A stretch of 64,000 nucleotides of DNA from Acidobacteriota bacterium (GCA_004298155.1 SCRD01000018.1:328557-392556), one strand, 5' to 3'; shown: positions 17,264 through 27,182, counted from the first letter of the stretch. The notes: a model not told the origin generated them from the letters alone. Program-made: numbers and translations.

Positions 17264-19168
17264 ATGAGGATGAAGGCGATGATCTCTTCGCGTTACTGGC
17301 TTTATATTGTTTTTGCGTTCGCGTTTATGATCGGAGCGCCGGGCCTGAAGGCCCAATCCCCGATCACTCTTGAAGTTGATGCCACCCAGGCGCCGCAGAA
17401 AATCATTCACACTCGCATGGCTATGCCTGTTTCTCCCGGGCCCCTCACACTTTACTACCCCAAATGGATCCCGGGTGAACATGAGCCGGACGGCCCGGTA
17501 ATCAATTTGACAGGATTGAAATTCAGCGGCAACGGCAAAGTGATTCCGTGGCGGCGTGACCTGTTGGACATGTTCACCATTCATCTGGATATCCCAGAGG
17601 GCGTCAGTGTTCTCGATATCAATCTCGATTACGTTGAGCCTGAGGCCACCTCAGGCTTTACGGCCGGTGCTTCGGCGACTGAAAAACTGGTGGTAATCAG
17701 CTGGAACCAGAACCTTCTCTATCCCGCGGGCCGGCTGGCAGAAGACCTTATTTTCAAAGCCAGCCTGAAGCTCCCCGAAGGCTGGAAGTTTGGGACAGCG
17801 CTTCCGATTGCGAGCGAAGAAGGGAACACGATCGAATTCAAACCGGCCTCACTGAATCGCCTGGTGGATTCCCCGGTCAGCGCTGGCCAATACTATCAGG
17901 TTGTGGATGTGACACCGCCGGGAGAGCCGGTCCATCATGAGATCGACCTTGCGGCTGACAGCGAAGCCGCCCTTAACATGGATCCTGAATTGGAGCGGGG
18001 GTATACGAACCTGGTAGCCGAGACGGGGAAATTGTTTGGTGCCCGGCACTATCGGGACTATCACTTTTTGTTTACCTTGAGCGACCATGTCGCTCATTTC
18101 GGACTGGAACACCATGAGTCAGATGACAGCCGTGTGGAGGAATTTTCGCTGATCGATCCGGCCCTGCGGCTGAACATGGTCACGCTGTTGCCGCACGAAT
18201 TCGTACACTCCTGGAATGGCAAATTCCGCCGGCCGAAAGACCTGAGCACCGCATACTACGAAGAACCGATGAAGACCGACATGCTCTGGGTTTATGAAGG
18301 GCTTACCGAGTACCTGGGAGGCCTCCTAACGGCTCGAAGCGGATTGTGGACTCCTGATGAGTACCGGCAGAACCTGGCCTTAATAGCCGCCAGATATGGC
18401 CCAGGCAGGCCCGGACGGACCTGGCGTCCTTTGCTGGATACGGCGGCTGGCGCTCAAGTCCTTTACAGCGGGCCGGTTGAATGGGAGAACTGGCGGCGCG
18501 GCGTGGACTTTTATGATGAAAGCGTTCTGCTCTGGCTTGAAGTCAACAGCATCATAAACCGCGAGACGCACGGCAAGAAGTCACTGGACGACTTCTGCCG
18601 CCTCTTTTACGGGGGGCCGAATGATGGTCCGCAGCTGGAGCCGTACACTTTCCAGGACTTGGTGGACGCGCTGGGTAAGATTGCGCCTTATGACTGGGCA
18701 GGATTTTTCCATGAGCGCCTGAACTCAACTTCTCCAGATGCCCCCCTCGGCGGGATCGAGGGCAGCGGCTGGAAAGTGGTTTACACCAGCGTCGAACCCC
18801 CGCTTCTGCAGAATTCAGAGGCAGTCCATAACGACACCAACGAGACTTATTCGATTGGGCTTCTGTTGAAAAACGATGGCCAGGTTGAAGATTCAGTGGT
18901 GACCAGGCCGGCTTATAAGGCTGGAATTTCCCCGGGAATGAAAGTTATTGCGGTTAATGGGCGTAAGTTCACACCGCAAGTGCTGCGCCTTGCGCTTCGT
19001 GCCGGCACAACGTCGAAAGAGCCGCTCCGCGTGCTGGTATTGAATGGTGAATACTACAAGACCTGCGTCCTTGACTATCACGGCGGGGAAGTGTTTCCGC
19101 ACCTGGTCAGGGAAGCCGGCAGTCCGGACCTTCTCGACAGATTGCTGAAGCCACTTGCCGCGCATTAG
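17264..19168 (+). CDS. M61-family (glycyl aminopeptidase-like) metallopeptidase with PDZ domain
   Basis: About 634 aa. A signal peptide (YWLYIVFAFAFMIGAPGLKA) leads to an N-terminal beta domain, then the gluzincin motif HEFVHSW near residue 311 with the third zinc ligand Glu in VYEGLTEYLGG, and a C-terminal PDZ-like domain (GISPGMKVIAVNGRKF, about 550-566). M61 enzymes cleave peptides with small N-terminal residues; this one should be periplasmic or secreted. Several close ATGs exist (17264, 17270, 17279); the one at 17279 has GAGG 9 bases upstream and may be the real start. Confidence 0.87.
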   Translation: MRMKAMISSRYWLYIVFAFAFMIGAPGLKAQSPITLEVDATQAPQKIIHTRMAMPVSPGPLTLYYPKWIPGEHEPDGPVINLTGLKFSGNGKVIPWRRDLLDMFTIHLDIPEGVSVLDINLDYVEPEATSGFTAGASATEKLVVISWNQNLLYPAGRLAEDLIFKASLKLPEGWKFGTALPIASEEGNTIEFKPASLNRLVDSPVSAGQYYQVVDVTPPGEPVHHEIDLAADSEAALNMDPELERGYTNLVAETGKLFGARHYRDYHFLFTLSDHVAHFGLEHHESDDSRVEEFSLIDPALRLNMVTLLPHEFVHSWNGKFRRPKDLSTAYYEEPMKTDMLWVYEGLTEYLGGLLTARSGLWTPDEYRQNLALIAARYGPGRPGRTWRPLLDTAAGAQVLYSGPVEWENWRRGVDFYDESVLLWLEVNSIINRETHGKKSLDDFCRLFYGGPNDGPQLEPYTFQDLVDALGKIAPYDWAGFFHERLNSTSPDAPLGGIEGSGWKVVYTSVEPPLLQNSEAVHNDTNETYSIGLLLKNDGQVEDSVVTRPAYKAGISPGMKVIAVNGRKFTPQVLRLALRAGTTSKEPLRVLVLNGEYYKTCVLDYHGGEVFPHLVREAGSPDLLDRLLKPLAAH

Positions 19169-19206
19169 TCGCGCGCAGTAACTGGCGTTATTGAGCGGGG
19201 TGCGAT

Positions 19207-20652
19207 TTGAGATCGATTCCAATAGGAATTCTGAAAATTGGATTGCCACGCTTTTACGTCGCCCTCTGGCGTGCAGGTTTCGTATTTTGTGCCGTGGCCT
19301 TTGCTTTTTGCGCCCTTGCTGCCGCGGCTGCGGACAGCCAGTGTCCTTTGTCGCAAGCGCCGCCAGGTGCGGAGGTCGAGACCCTGACGCGCCATGCCGG
19401 GTTTTTCAACGAGCCTTCAGTTGCCATTAATCCACGCAACCCGCAGCAGGTGGTTGTTGCCTATCAGACAGGGGCCCGCATCTCATATTCGAATGACGGT
19501 GGCAGAAGCTGGCGCGCTGCCTCAGACACCAAGCCTCGAAACTATGCCGTGTCGGGTGATGTTTCGGTAGCGTATGGCAACAATGGCCACGCTTTCCTTT
19601 GTTACATTGCATTTGACAAGCTGGGGACCGAAGAGTACTGGGGACATAACGCCACACGCAACGGGATATTCGTGCGGCAGTCGCCCGACGGCGGGAAGAC
19701 ATGGCAGCAACCCGCTGTACCGGTGATCGAGCATGCAACTGAGCCCGGTATTCCTTTTGAAGACAAGCCCTACATTGTGGCCGACAACACAAGCGGGCCC
19801 TATGCGGGGAGCCTCTATGTCGGGTGGACACAATTCACTCTGACGCAATCCGTGGTTCTATTTTCGCGCTCGGAGGACGGCGGCTCAACCTGGTCAAAAC
19901 CCATCCGGATCAGCACCCAGGCCGGATTGCCGCGGGATGACAACGGTGACGTAGAAGGGTTTTCCGGGACCGTGGGGCCGGATGGCACGCTTTATGTGGT
20001 GTGGGCTGACGGCACGCACGTGGTCCTTGCCTCTTCGCGCGACGGAGGCCGCACGTTCGCTCCTTCTCGGAGGGTTATTCCTATCGCGCCACCTTACTTC
20101 CAGATCGCAAATGTGGACAGGACGGATGGCTTTCCGGTGATTTCGGTTGATCCCCATGGCGGCAACGGCGCTGGACTGCTGTACGCTGCCTGGGGCGATT
20201 ATCGAAATGGTGATGCTGATGTTTTCTGTTCCACATCGGCTGACCGCGGCCGGAGCTGGACGCTGCCCGTGAGAGTGAATTCCGATCCCATCCACAATGG
20301 GGCCGACCAGTTCTTCCAGTGGCTGGCTGTCGATCCGCTGACGGGGACCGCTAATCTCATCTTCTACGACAGGCGGAACGATCCGGAAAACAGCAAGGCC
20401 GTTGTGGTTCTTGCACGGTCAACCGACCACGGCCGCACTTTTCACAATTACCTGTGGATGAATCAGCCATTTGATCCCAACAAAGATTTTATCGGGGATT
20501 ATACAGGGATCGCTGCGCTCGGCGGCCGGGTCTATGGGGTGTGGACGGAGGAACGTCCCGCCTCCGGCGGGCACAAGGCCAATAGTCCTCTACACCACAC
20601 CGTGGTTCGGGTCGGCATTGCAGACTTTACTCAGCCCGGCAATTCCAACTAA
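19207..20652 (+). CDS. Sialidase-fold (BNR/Asp-box) secreted protein
   Basis: A 481-aa protein with an N-terminal signal segment (GFVFCAVAFAFCALAAAAADS). At least six Asp-box repeats of the form S-x-D-G-G-x-[ST]-[WF] are visible, such as SNDGGRSW, SPDGGKTW, SEDGGSTW, SRDGGRTF, SADRGRSW and STDHGRTF. This is a six-bladed beta-propeller. The fold is shared by sialidases and many non-enzymatic acidobacterial secreted proteins. I do not see the sialidase Arg triad clearly enough to claim activity. The start is TTG at 19207, 38 bases after the M61 gene, so the two are probably co-transcribed. Confidence 0.75.
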   Translation: MRSIPIGILKIGLPRFYVALWRAGFVFCAVAFAFCALAAAAADSQCPLSQAPPGAEVETLTRHAGFFNEPSVAINPRNPQQVVVAYQTGARISYSNDGGRSWRAASDTKPRNYAVSGDVSVAYGNNGHAFLCYIAFDKLGTEEYWGHNATRNGIFVRQSPDGGKTWQQPAVPVIEHATEPGIPFEDKPYIVADNTSGPYAGSLYVGWTQFTLTQSVVLFSRSEDGGSTWSKPIRISTQAGLPRDDNGDVEGFSGTVGPDGTLYVVWADGTHVVLASSRDGGRTFAPSRRVIPIAPPYFQIANVDRTDGFPVISVDPHGGNGAGLLYAAWGDYRNGDADVFCSTSADRGRSWTLPVRVNSDPIHNGADQFFQWLAVDPLTGTANLIFYDRRNDPENSKAVVVLARSTDHGRTFHNYLWMNQPFDPNKDFIGDYTGIAALGGRVYGVWTEERPASGGHKANSPLHHTVVRVGIADFTQPGNSN

Positions 20653-20787
20653 TGGCGCTTTGCGCAGTGGTTGCTGCGCCGCGGCTTGGTCCCACCCGCC
20701 AGCTCTCCCTTTCGCATGTACCCCTGAATACAAACGCCGGCAAGGTTGGGAGGAAGGCCGTTTCCCGTTCTGGAAACCGGCAAACGG

Positions 20788-23052
20788 TTACAAGTGAGGG
20801 ACGCGGTGGGACTTCATCTGTTCAAGGTGCTGCTTTAACCGATCCAGAACCTGGCCGTCATGCTCTTCCTTCAGTTTTTGTTCAATCTCTGTGAGCGCAA
20901 AGTGGACAATGTCATGGTGGTGGATCTCCTCCGGCTCGAGGCGCTGGCTGCAGTCGAGCCAGATCTTGTGCAGCAGGTCGATCTCATTCGGAGTCAGGTG
21001 TGGAGAGTGCGGGCCGAGATAATAGACCTCTTCCCGCCCGTGGGGTGAGTAGACCTCTACTGTCAATTGCGGCTTCGGATTGGGCAATCCTTCCCACGCC
21101 AGACCAGCCCGGCGGGCCTCTTCCGCGGCAGACAGCTTTGTCGACGACCCCAGGACGATGGTAGACGACTGAAGATTCTGGCCCGCGCGCAAGATGCCGT
21201 CCCATACGTCCGTTGCGGCTATCACCGCCAGCTTAACGGACTTCCCATATTTCTCGGACAGGGCCAACGCCCGCGTGAACAGTTCCTGTTCATAGACCGT
21301 AAACAACTGCTCCGGTTCCAGGCCGTGCTCGCCGGAGCCGGCGCGCAAGAGGACCCTGATGTGGAGCACTATGACGTCCTGACGCTCAATGTCTACGTGC
21401 TCGAGGACGGAGGCCAGGTGGTACAGCTTGAAATAGTCCGGGACCGGCACCAGAATATTGCCTGGCCGCGCTCCGACGCCTTCCAGAGTAATTTCCTTGC
21501 TCGGCTCCAGGTTGAACTGGTCGAGCTCGCTGGCAGCGGCCCTGCGGCGCTGGTTGTGCCTTTCCGAAATAACAAAGAGGAGGTAAAACAGCAGGGTGAA
21601 CGACACGCCAGAGATCGTGGCAACTTCTTTGGTGAAGAGGTTGATAACGGCGGTTGAGAACAGAGTGAGTGTGATCAGCCCGAGGCCAAGTGGAAATTCC
21701 AGGCGTCCAAGCTTTGGATTCAACGGTACCCGGAATTCGCGCGGTCCCGGCCGGGTGAACCGAAGCACCAGCACGCCCAGCCCTTTCATGGCGAAGCTCC
21801 AGATCACTCCAAAAGCGTACGCTTCGCCGAGAAGGATCACGTTGCCCCGGCTGAGGAATATCGTCAGCAGCTGCAGGGCGACCACCAGGTTGATAATCCG
21901 GTGGGAAGTGCCAAAGCGCGGATGCGGCTGCCGGAACCAATCCGCCAGGACGCCGTCTTCAGAGACGCGATTAAGGACTCCGTTGGAGCCCACGATGGCT
22001 GTGTTGACGGCGCCCGACAGGATCATGATCCCGACGACTACCACGAATCCGTGGAACAGCAGGCGAAGCATTACAGGGCCTGCCACGTTCATCGCCAGGC
22101 CGCCGATCAGGTTGTCCTTATAGCTGAGGCGTGTCGTCGCGTCGGGGATGATCATGAACGCAAAGAAGGAGACCAGCGAAGTGAAGATCATGCTGTAAAT
22201 GAAGACGATAAAAGCGGTTTTCTTCAGGTTCGGCAGCTTGGGATGCTCGATTTCCCGGTAAACCTGGGCCAGAGTTTCCAGCCCGCTCATGGCCAGCACG
22301 GAATGGCCAAAGGCTACCAGGATTCCGACCACTCCGATAATCTCCGGCAGACGGCTGGAGCGCAGCCATCCCTCGGCGCTAATGGAAAAATGCAGGTTGG
22401 ATGGCACAGGGGTCGGGGGAAGGTGGCCGCCCCTGACCCAGAGAGTGTAGCCGCACCACCCGATCATCAGAACCACCAGGATGGTGGTGAACTCCATGAT
22501 GCGACGCGCTTTTTCGCTGGACTGCTCAATGCCCTTGATGTTTTCCCACCAGAAATAAATTGTCACCGCCGCCGCAAAAACGGCCGACGTGGAATTGGTG
22601 GGAAGCGCCATGTTGATGTGGGCGTGTTGCAAGAGTTCGTTGACAAAGCCTACAAGATACTGGCCGGCTGAAACACCGCTGATCGGTCCGGTGAGGATAT
22701 AGTCGAACATCAGCGCGGAGACGGAAATCTTGGCCAAAGTCCCGCCCATGGCCTCTTTGACCACGCGGTAAACGCCCCCGCGGACGAACATGCTGCAGCT
22801 CTCCACGTACATCTGGGCGACGGCATAGGCGAACAGCATGACGGCCAGAATGAACCATGGCGCTGAGGGCCCGATCGCCTGTTCAGCAATGCCGCCGGCA
22901 TAGAACGCGGACGAAGCGAGGTCATTCAGAACAATGGCCGCCGCGCGCCAGAAAGAGATAAACGTCAGCATCGCCGTGGTGGCGACCATAACGCGCGGCA
23001 GCGTCACGACCCGTTTTTGAGGAGACGGTTGGCCTGATTTGCTATTTCCCAT
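20788..23052 (-). CDS. APC-family amino acid permease with UspA-like C-terminal domain
   Basis: A 754-aa protein. Residues 20-500 contain about 12 hydrophobic segments of the amino acid-polyamine-organocation type, with FISFWRAAAIVLNDL in the first helix region. Residues 510-754 are soluble. GNILVPVPDYFKLYHL...VIVLHIRVL (about 530-590) looks like a universal-stress-protein fold, and LQSSTIVLGSSTKLS (about 650) like its nucleotide loop. The transporter would import amino acids; the tail may regulate it. Stand-alone gene convergent with the sialidase-like gene. Substrate unknown. Confidence 0.82.
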   Translation of the reverse strand: MGNSKSGQPSPQKRVVTLPRVMVATTAMLTFISFWRAAAIVLNDLASSAFYAGGIAEQAIGPSAPWFILAVMLFAYAVAQMYVESCSMFVRGGVYRVVKEAMGGTLAKISVSALMFDYILTGPISGVSAGQYLVGFVNELLQHAHINMALPTNSTSAVFAAAVTIYFWWENIKGIEQSSEKARRIMEFTTILVVLMIGWCGYTLWVRGGHLPPTPVPSNLHFSISAEGWLRSSRLPEIIGVVGILVAFGHSVLAMSGLETLAQVYREIEHPKLPNLKKTAFIVFIYSMIFTSLVSFFAFMIIPDATTRLSYKDNLIGGLAMNVAGPVMLRLLFHGFVVVVGIMILSGAVNTAIVGSNGVLNRVSEDGVLADWFRQPHPRFGTSHRIINLVVALQLLTIFLSRGNVILLGEAYAFGVIWSFAMKGLGVLVLRFTRPGPREFRVPLNPKLGRLEFPLGLGLITLTLFSTAVINLFTKEVATISGVSFTLLFYLLFVISERHNQRRRAAASELDQFNLEPSKEITLEGVGARPGNILVPVPDYFKLYHLASVLEHVDIERQDVIVLHIRVLLRAGSGEHGLEPEQLFTVYEQELFTRALALSEKYGKSVKLAVIAATDVWDGILRAGQNLQSSTIVLGSSTKLSAAEEARRAGLAWEGLPNPKPQLTVEVYSPHGREEVYYLGPHSPHLTPNEIDLLHKIWLDCSQRLEPEEIHHHDIVHFALTEIEQKLKEEHDGQVLDRLKQHLEQMKSHRVPHL

Positions 23053-23483
23053 CGATGGGTACGCCGGGAATGAAGTTTATGGCGTCGTTGAATATGAATC
23101 GAGAGTTCGACACTGGTAACTGCATTGCCTCAAAGCGATCCCGTATATTCTCACATATCCCCCCGGGATTGGCATTATTTTTCTTATGAGTGTGATAGAA
23201 CATGTTTTCTTGTCACAGGCCCGAGAAGCCGCGGTGGAGGGATGGAAAACGCCGGCCCAGGGCAGGGCCGCCAGTGCCTGAATGTAGCGTAGTGTTCTCC
23301 ACGGGCGTCGAGAGTGGTCCAGTGCAAGCCAGGCCTTTTTGGCCCGGTCTAATGCGGGCCGCGAATGAGGACTGATTTCCCAACCGGAAATCTCGCAGCG
23401 GTGTAGAATACCCGTCCAAACCATACCGTAGGGACGGACCATCGCCGGTGGCAGAATCATTATCTGAGAAGGGGGCTATAGGC
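23053..23483. other. Divergent intergenic region
   Basis: About 430 bases separate the divergent permease and M55 genes, so it should hold promoters for both. I see no hexamer pair good enough to call, and no RNA structure. Confidence 0.4.
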
Positions 23484-24347
23484 ATGTCGCAAGCGCAAGT
23501 AGATTCCTTGCTGGCTGTACTCAATCGAGGTTCTCTAAAGGCCGAAAGGCCCAAAAAGGTATTTATTGTCACGGACCTTGAAGGCGTATCGGGAGTCTTC
23601 AGCACCGAATTGCAGTGCGAACCCTACGAGAGCCCGCGCTTCCAGGAGGCGCGGAAGCTCCTGACTGGGGAAGTCAACGCCGCAGTTGATGGGCTGCTGG
23701 AGGGTGGAGCGACGGGAGTGGTGGTGTGGGACGGCCATGACAGCAGCCGGTCACTCTCGGCGCTCGACATCAATTCCAGGGCACTCCTGCTGACAGGGGA
23801 GCCGGTGGCGCGTACGTTGGAGCTGGATTCTTCCTATGCGGCAATGGTCTTTATCGGCCAGCACGCCATGGCCGGAGCAATGAACGGAATTCTCAACCAT
23901 TCTTTCAGCTCCCTCGGCGTTGAAAACATGTGGATTAATAACAAGCCCGTGGGTGAAATTGGCGTGCGTGTGATGCTGGCTGGCACGTTTGGTGTTCCGG
24001 CCATCATGCTGTCCGGCGATGCCGCAGCCTGCGAAGAGCTTCACGCCCTTGTGCCACAGGCCGAGTGCGCCGCCGTCAAGGCTGGCGCCGGACGCACTGC
24101 TGGTTTTATGCTCCCTCACCCCGCAGCCGCGACGCTGATCAAGGAGAAGGCCCGGCGCGCCATGGAGCGCCTGGGCGAAATTCCACCTTTTCGGATGGAC
24201 GGGCCGGTGGAGGCGAAAGTTCAATTCACCACCCGGGGGGTCCAATACTTCCAGACCCGCGAAGGAGTCGAGCAGATTGATGAGCGGACCTGGGCATTTC
24301 GCGGCAAAGACCTCAAGGACGCCTGGCTGAAGTACTCATCCTTCTAG
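23484..24347 (+). CDS. M55-family D-aminopeptidase (DppA-like)
   Basis: About 287 aa. Its metal-ligand pattern is that of Bacillus DppA: D31 and E33 (DLEGVSG), H85 (WDGHDSS), H127 (IGQHAMAG) and E158, with H139 (NHSFSS) as the likely nucleophile. These enzymes remove N-terminal D-amino acids, linking them to peptidoglycan peptide recycling. A GTG at 23448 is also in frame, but the ATG at 23484 has a GGGGG ribosome site and begins nearer the family's usual start. A dipeptide transporter is not adjacent. Confidence 0.85.
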   Translation: MSQAQVDSLLAVLNRGSLKAERPKKVFIVTDLEGVSGVFSTELQCEPYESPRFQEARKLLTGEVNAAVDGLLEGGATGVVVWDGHDSSRSLSALDINSRALLLTGEPVARTLELDSSYAAMVFIGQHAMAGAMNGILNHSFSSLGVENMWINNKPVGEIGVRVMLAGTFGVPAIMLSGDAAACEELHALVPQAECAAVKAGAGRTAGFMLPHPAAATLIKEKARRAMERLGEIPPFRMDGPVEAKVQFTTRGVQYFQTREGVEQIDERTWAFRGKDLKDAWLKYSSF

Positions 24348-24496
24348 CTTTTGGCACGATGCGGCGTGCTCGCTTGCCTGAGCTGGCCATCCCCTGGGTG
24401 GTCGCCCCGGGGCCTGCATCCCTGAGCCGCCGGGAGTATTCACTAACCAACAAGGCAATCGAGTGAAAAAGAGCGAACCGCTCTCGATCAGAGGCG

Positions 24497-24691
24497 TCAA
24501 CCGCCGCCCGAAGGGGCGCACGCGCGTCCACCAGTCCGGGCTGGAGTTCCGGAGGTGGCAAAGGTGGAGAACTGCTGTCGCGTCTTTTTGGAGCCGCACC
24601 CAGGGCAGGTTGGCGTGGGCTGGCTCTTGCTCAACACCAGCTTCTCAAAAGTCTTTTTGCACTGCTGGCAAGTGTATTCGAAGATTGGCAT
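24497..24691 (-). CDS. FmdB-family zinc-ribbon protein
   Basis: A 64-aa protein with the typical opening MPIFEYTCQQCKKTFEKL. Two CxxC knuckles (CQQC and CPGC) form a zinc ribbon. The tail after residue 45 is Gly/Ala/Pro-rich. The family is annotated as putative regulatory protein FmdB; the real role is unknown. It lies 72 bases downstream of a small membrane ORF on the same strand, with an 8-bp GC dyad (CCGGCCCG/CGGGCCGG, 24734-24751) between them. No ribosome site is visible. Confidence 0.85.
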   Translation of the reverse strand: MPIFEYTCQQCKKTFEKLVLSKSQPTPTCPGCGSKKTRQQFSTFATSGTPARTGGRACAPSGGG

Positions 24692-24763
24692 AGAGGAAGT
24701 TCATCCAGATTTTTTGTTGTCAGGAGAATCATCCCGGCCCGACCGGGCCGGCGACCTCGGCGA

Positions 24764-24850
24764 TCACGTAAAGCGGGACACGCCTGGAATCCTGGGCAGG
24801 ACCAGGAACCAGACGACCAGGAAAACGATAAAGAAAATAACGCCTTCCAT
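24764..24850 (-). CDS. 28-aa single-pass membrane protein (candidate)
   Basis: A short frame starting MEGVIFFIVFLVVWFLVLP and ending in a basic tail is one membrane helix with an N-terminal acidic residue. A perfect TATAAT lies 7 bases before the ATG, so the transcript would be leaderless or nearly so. It lies upstream of fmdB on the same strand. The supporting evidence is the promoter and the strongly hydrophobic composition. I do not recognise a family. Confidence 0.45.
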   Translation of the reverse strand: MEGVIFFIVFLVVWFLVLPRIPGVSRFT

Positions 24851-24857
24851 GCCTGAT

Positions 24858-24863
24858 ATTATA
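24858..24863 (-). promoter_or_regulatory. TATAAT box 7 bases upstream of small ORF
   Basis: An exact -10 consensus on the minus strand. The -35 region at about 24881-24886 (ATGGTT) is poor. Same geometry as the box before the epimerase gene at 29495. Confidence 0.45.
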
Positions 24864-25064
24864 CACCATTGCGGATGTCGAACCATTTATCGCAGCAACG
24901 GCCCAATCCAGGCGCCTGAAGTACGGAATAGCGAATGCCGCATGGATTACCAGCGCCGGGGCTTGCAGCAGTGCTTTATGGCGTGATAGATTGCGGAACC
25001 TGCGGGAGCGACTGAAGCCGGATTCAATCGCTGCCCTCATCACTGCCACCACCGGGAGAATTCG

Positions 25065-26054
25065 ATGGACCCTCTGCAAAAAGTTCAAATCGGCAAGACC
25101 CCTTTGCGAGTAACGCGTTTAGGACTGGGTGGCGCGCCGCTCGGCGGGCTGTTTGAAGACGTTCAGGGAGAAGCCGCCGTTGCCACCATTCGGCGGGCGC
25201 TGGAACTGGGCATCAATTTTTTTGATACAGCGCCCCTATACGGGCACGGGAAGAGTGAAAAGTGGATGGGTCGAGGCCTCGCCGGCGTCCCGTCTGGCTC
25301 GAGAGTGCTGGCCACGAAGGTCGGCCGGGTGCTTGATCCGGTTGAGCCGGACACAATGGAGAAGGATGAATTTGACAATCCCGCTCCGTACAAGCCGGTG
25401 TTTGATTTCAGTTACAACGGGGTGATGCGCTCGTTCCATGAGAGCCTGGAGCGGTTACAGGTTGACCGGATTGATATCCTGCACATCCATGACGCTGATA
25501 ACCATTACGACGAGGCCATCAAGGGAGCGTATCCAGCGCTCGACCAGCTTCGCAGGGAAGGGCGGATTGCGGCGGTCGGCGCAGGGATGAACCAGGCCGA
25601 GATGCCTGCCCGCTTCGCACGCGAGGGCAATTTTGATTGTTTCCTGCTGGCCGGCCGTTACAGCCTGATCGACCACACGGGCCTCGAAGAACTGTTGCCG
25701 CTCTGCGTCGAAAAGAAGATCAGCATCATTATCGGCGGGCCTTACAACAGCGGCATCCTGGCCACCGGCGCGAAGCCGGGGGCAAAGTTCAACTACGCCG
25801 ATGCGCCGCCTGAAATCATGGAAAAGGTGCGAAGAGTTGAAGAGGTGTGCGCGCGTCATCAGGTGCCTATGAAAGCGGCCGCGTTGCAGTTTCCGCTGGC
25901 GCACCCGGCGGTGGCGTCTGTGATTCCTGGAGCGCGTTCAGTGGCTGAATTGGAAGAAAACTTCCGCCTGATCACCTACCCCATTCCAGGCGATTTCTGG
26001 TCCGAACTGCGTTCGAAAGGATTGCTACCAAAGGCGGCACCAGTTCCCGGATAA
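25065..26054 (+). CDS. Aldo/keto reductase (L-fucose / D-threo-aldose dehydrogenase-like)
   Basis: A 329-aa TIM-barrel oxidoreductase. The catalytic tetrad region is visible: D in FFDTAPLYG (about residues 48-56), Y54, K in LATKVGRVL (about 87) and H in ILHIHDAD (about 143-150). The inserted DNPAPYKPVFDFSYNGVMRS segment is typical of the D-threo-aldose 1-dehydrogenase / L-fucose dehydrogenase subgroup, which oxidises the anomeric carbon to a lactone using NAD(P). GGGAG precedes the ATG. It lies beside a RhaT-type transporter and a dehydrogenase, consistent with deoxysugar use. Confidence 0.83.
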   Translation: MDPLQKVQIGKTPLRVTRLGLGGAPLGGLFEDVQGEAAVATIRRALELGINFFDTAPLYGHGKSEKWMGRGLAGVPSGSRVLATKVGRVLDPVEPDTMEKDEFDNPAPYKPVFDFSYNGVMRSFHESLERLQVDRIDILHIHDADNHYDEAIKGAYPALDQLRREGRIAAVGAGMNQAEMPARFAREGNFDCFLLAGRYSLIDHTGLEELLPLCVEKKISIIIGGPYNSGILATGAKPGAKFNYADAPPEIMEKVRRVEEVCARHQVPMKAAALQFPLAHPAVASVIPGARSVAELEENFRLITYPIPGDFWSELRSKGLLPKAAPVPG

Positions 26055-26055
26055 A

Positions 26056-27072
26056 TCACATATGGTTCGCGACGCCCACCAGCGCCGAGGCGACCAACAA
26101 GACAACCATGCCGGCCAACATGTACTTCCTGGCCTCGTGACTCGAACCCTTCCATTCGCCGCTGGCAAATCCCCATAGGGTGGAAACGAAAATAATAATT
26201 GCCATGAACAGGGGCCAGCCAATCACCGCACCGATCTGTCCCATGGATGCGGCGCCGCGACCGTAGAGGATGATGCCGCCGGTCCACAAAACGGCCATGC
26301 CCAGGCCGATGCTCCAGGCCCTTCCTGTTCCTGGCAGGGTGAAGAGACCCCAGGTTTTATTGCGGATGAGAAGATAGCCCGTGTATCCGGCGTTGGCGAT
26401 AAAGCCTCCGCCAAGCGCCACCATCCACACAGCGTTCAAGGCCCCAAAATTGCTCGCGCCGGCTTCCATCCCCGCTTTTACTACCGGCTGGCTGAAGGCG
26501 AAGGCCAGGTTCAGCATGGCGGAAAAGATGCCGCTGAAAACGCAGATGGCGAGCCCTGCGCCAAAACTCCCTTTCTCAACCGTCGCTTGCCCGTCCTCGA
26601 GGCTTGTGTCGCGTTTCTTGCCTGCTACTGCAGCCAGCCCGACGCCAAGTAGAAGCGCCGCCACTGAAAGGACCACAAGCAGACCCTTGCGTGTGAAGAT
26701 CAATTGAGGGGTGTTGACGAGCAGCGGCACAAACGTCCCGATAGCGGCCGTTACGCCGAGCAGGACGGAAACACCCATCGCCATGCCCATCTTGGCGACA
26801 CCCAGGCCTGCCAGCACAGATCCAATGCCCCATCCGGCGCCGTAAAGGAACACCATGGCGAGCGCCGAAGCGGGTGCACCGCCCAGCATTTCCAGGAGGT
26901 GCGGGACCGTGCCGACAGCCAGTGCGCCCGGTAGCACGATCAGTGACAAAATCGAATAAAGCGCCCAGATATTCTCCCACTTCCACGGGTTGACATACTT
27001 CAATCCCAGGAAGTAGGTACCTTGCATAATCCCGCCTGCGATGATCAGTGAGAATCCCAGCCACCCGTTCAT
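26056..27072 (-). CDS. L-rhamnose/proton symporter family protein (RhaT-like)
   Basis: A 338-aa protein with about 10 membrane helices. The opening GFSLIIAGGIMQGTYFLGLKY and the motif KWENIWALYS fit the RhaT family of drug/metabolite-type sugar importers. It would bring rhamnose or a related deoxysugar across the inner membrane with a proton. It converges on the aldo/keto reductase gene: the stop codons are adjacent (26054 and 26056). AGGAGG precedes the ATG. Substrate is inferred from the family and neighbours, not shown. Confidence 0.82.
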   Translation of the reverse strand: MNGWLGFSLIIAGGIMQGTYFLGLKYVNPWKWENIWALYSILSLIVLPGALAVGTVPHLLEMLGGAPASALAMVFLYGAGWGIGSVLAGLGVAKMGMAMGVSVLLGVTAAIGTFVPLLVNTPQLIFTRKGLLVVLSVAALLLGVGLAAVAGKKRDTSLEDGQATVEKGSFGAGLAICVFSGIFSAMLNLAFAFSQPVVKAGMEAGASNFGALNAVWMVALGGGFIANAGYTGYLLIRNKTWGLFTLPGTGRAWSIGLGMAVLWTGGIILYGRGAASMGQIGAVIGWPLFMAIIIFVSTLWGFASGEWKGSSHEARKYMLAGMVVLLVASALVGVANHM

Positions 27073-27182
27073 GAATCTCCATCCTCCTCGCGAATTAGCG
27101 TCCTGGGAGATGCGTGACCGCCAGGCCGAAAGACGGAAAGGCGGTAACCCTCGAAATGTGCGTCGCCCCAGCGGGCACGGTG

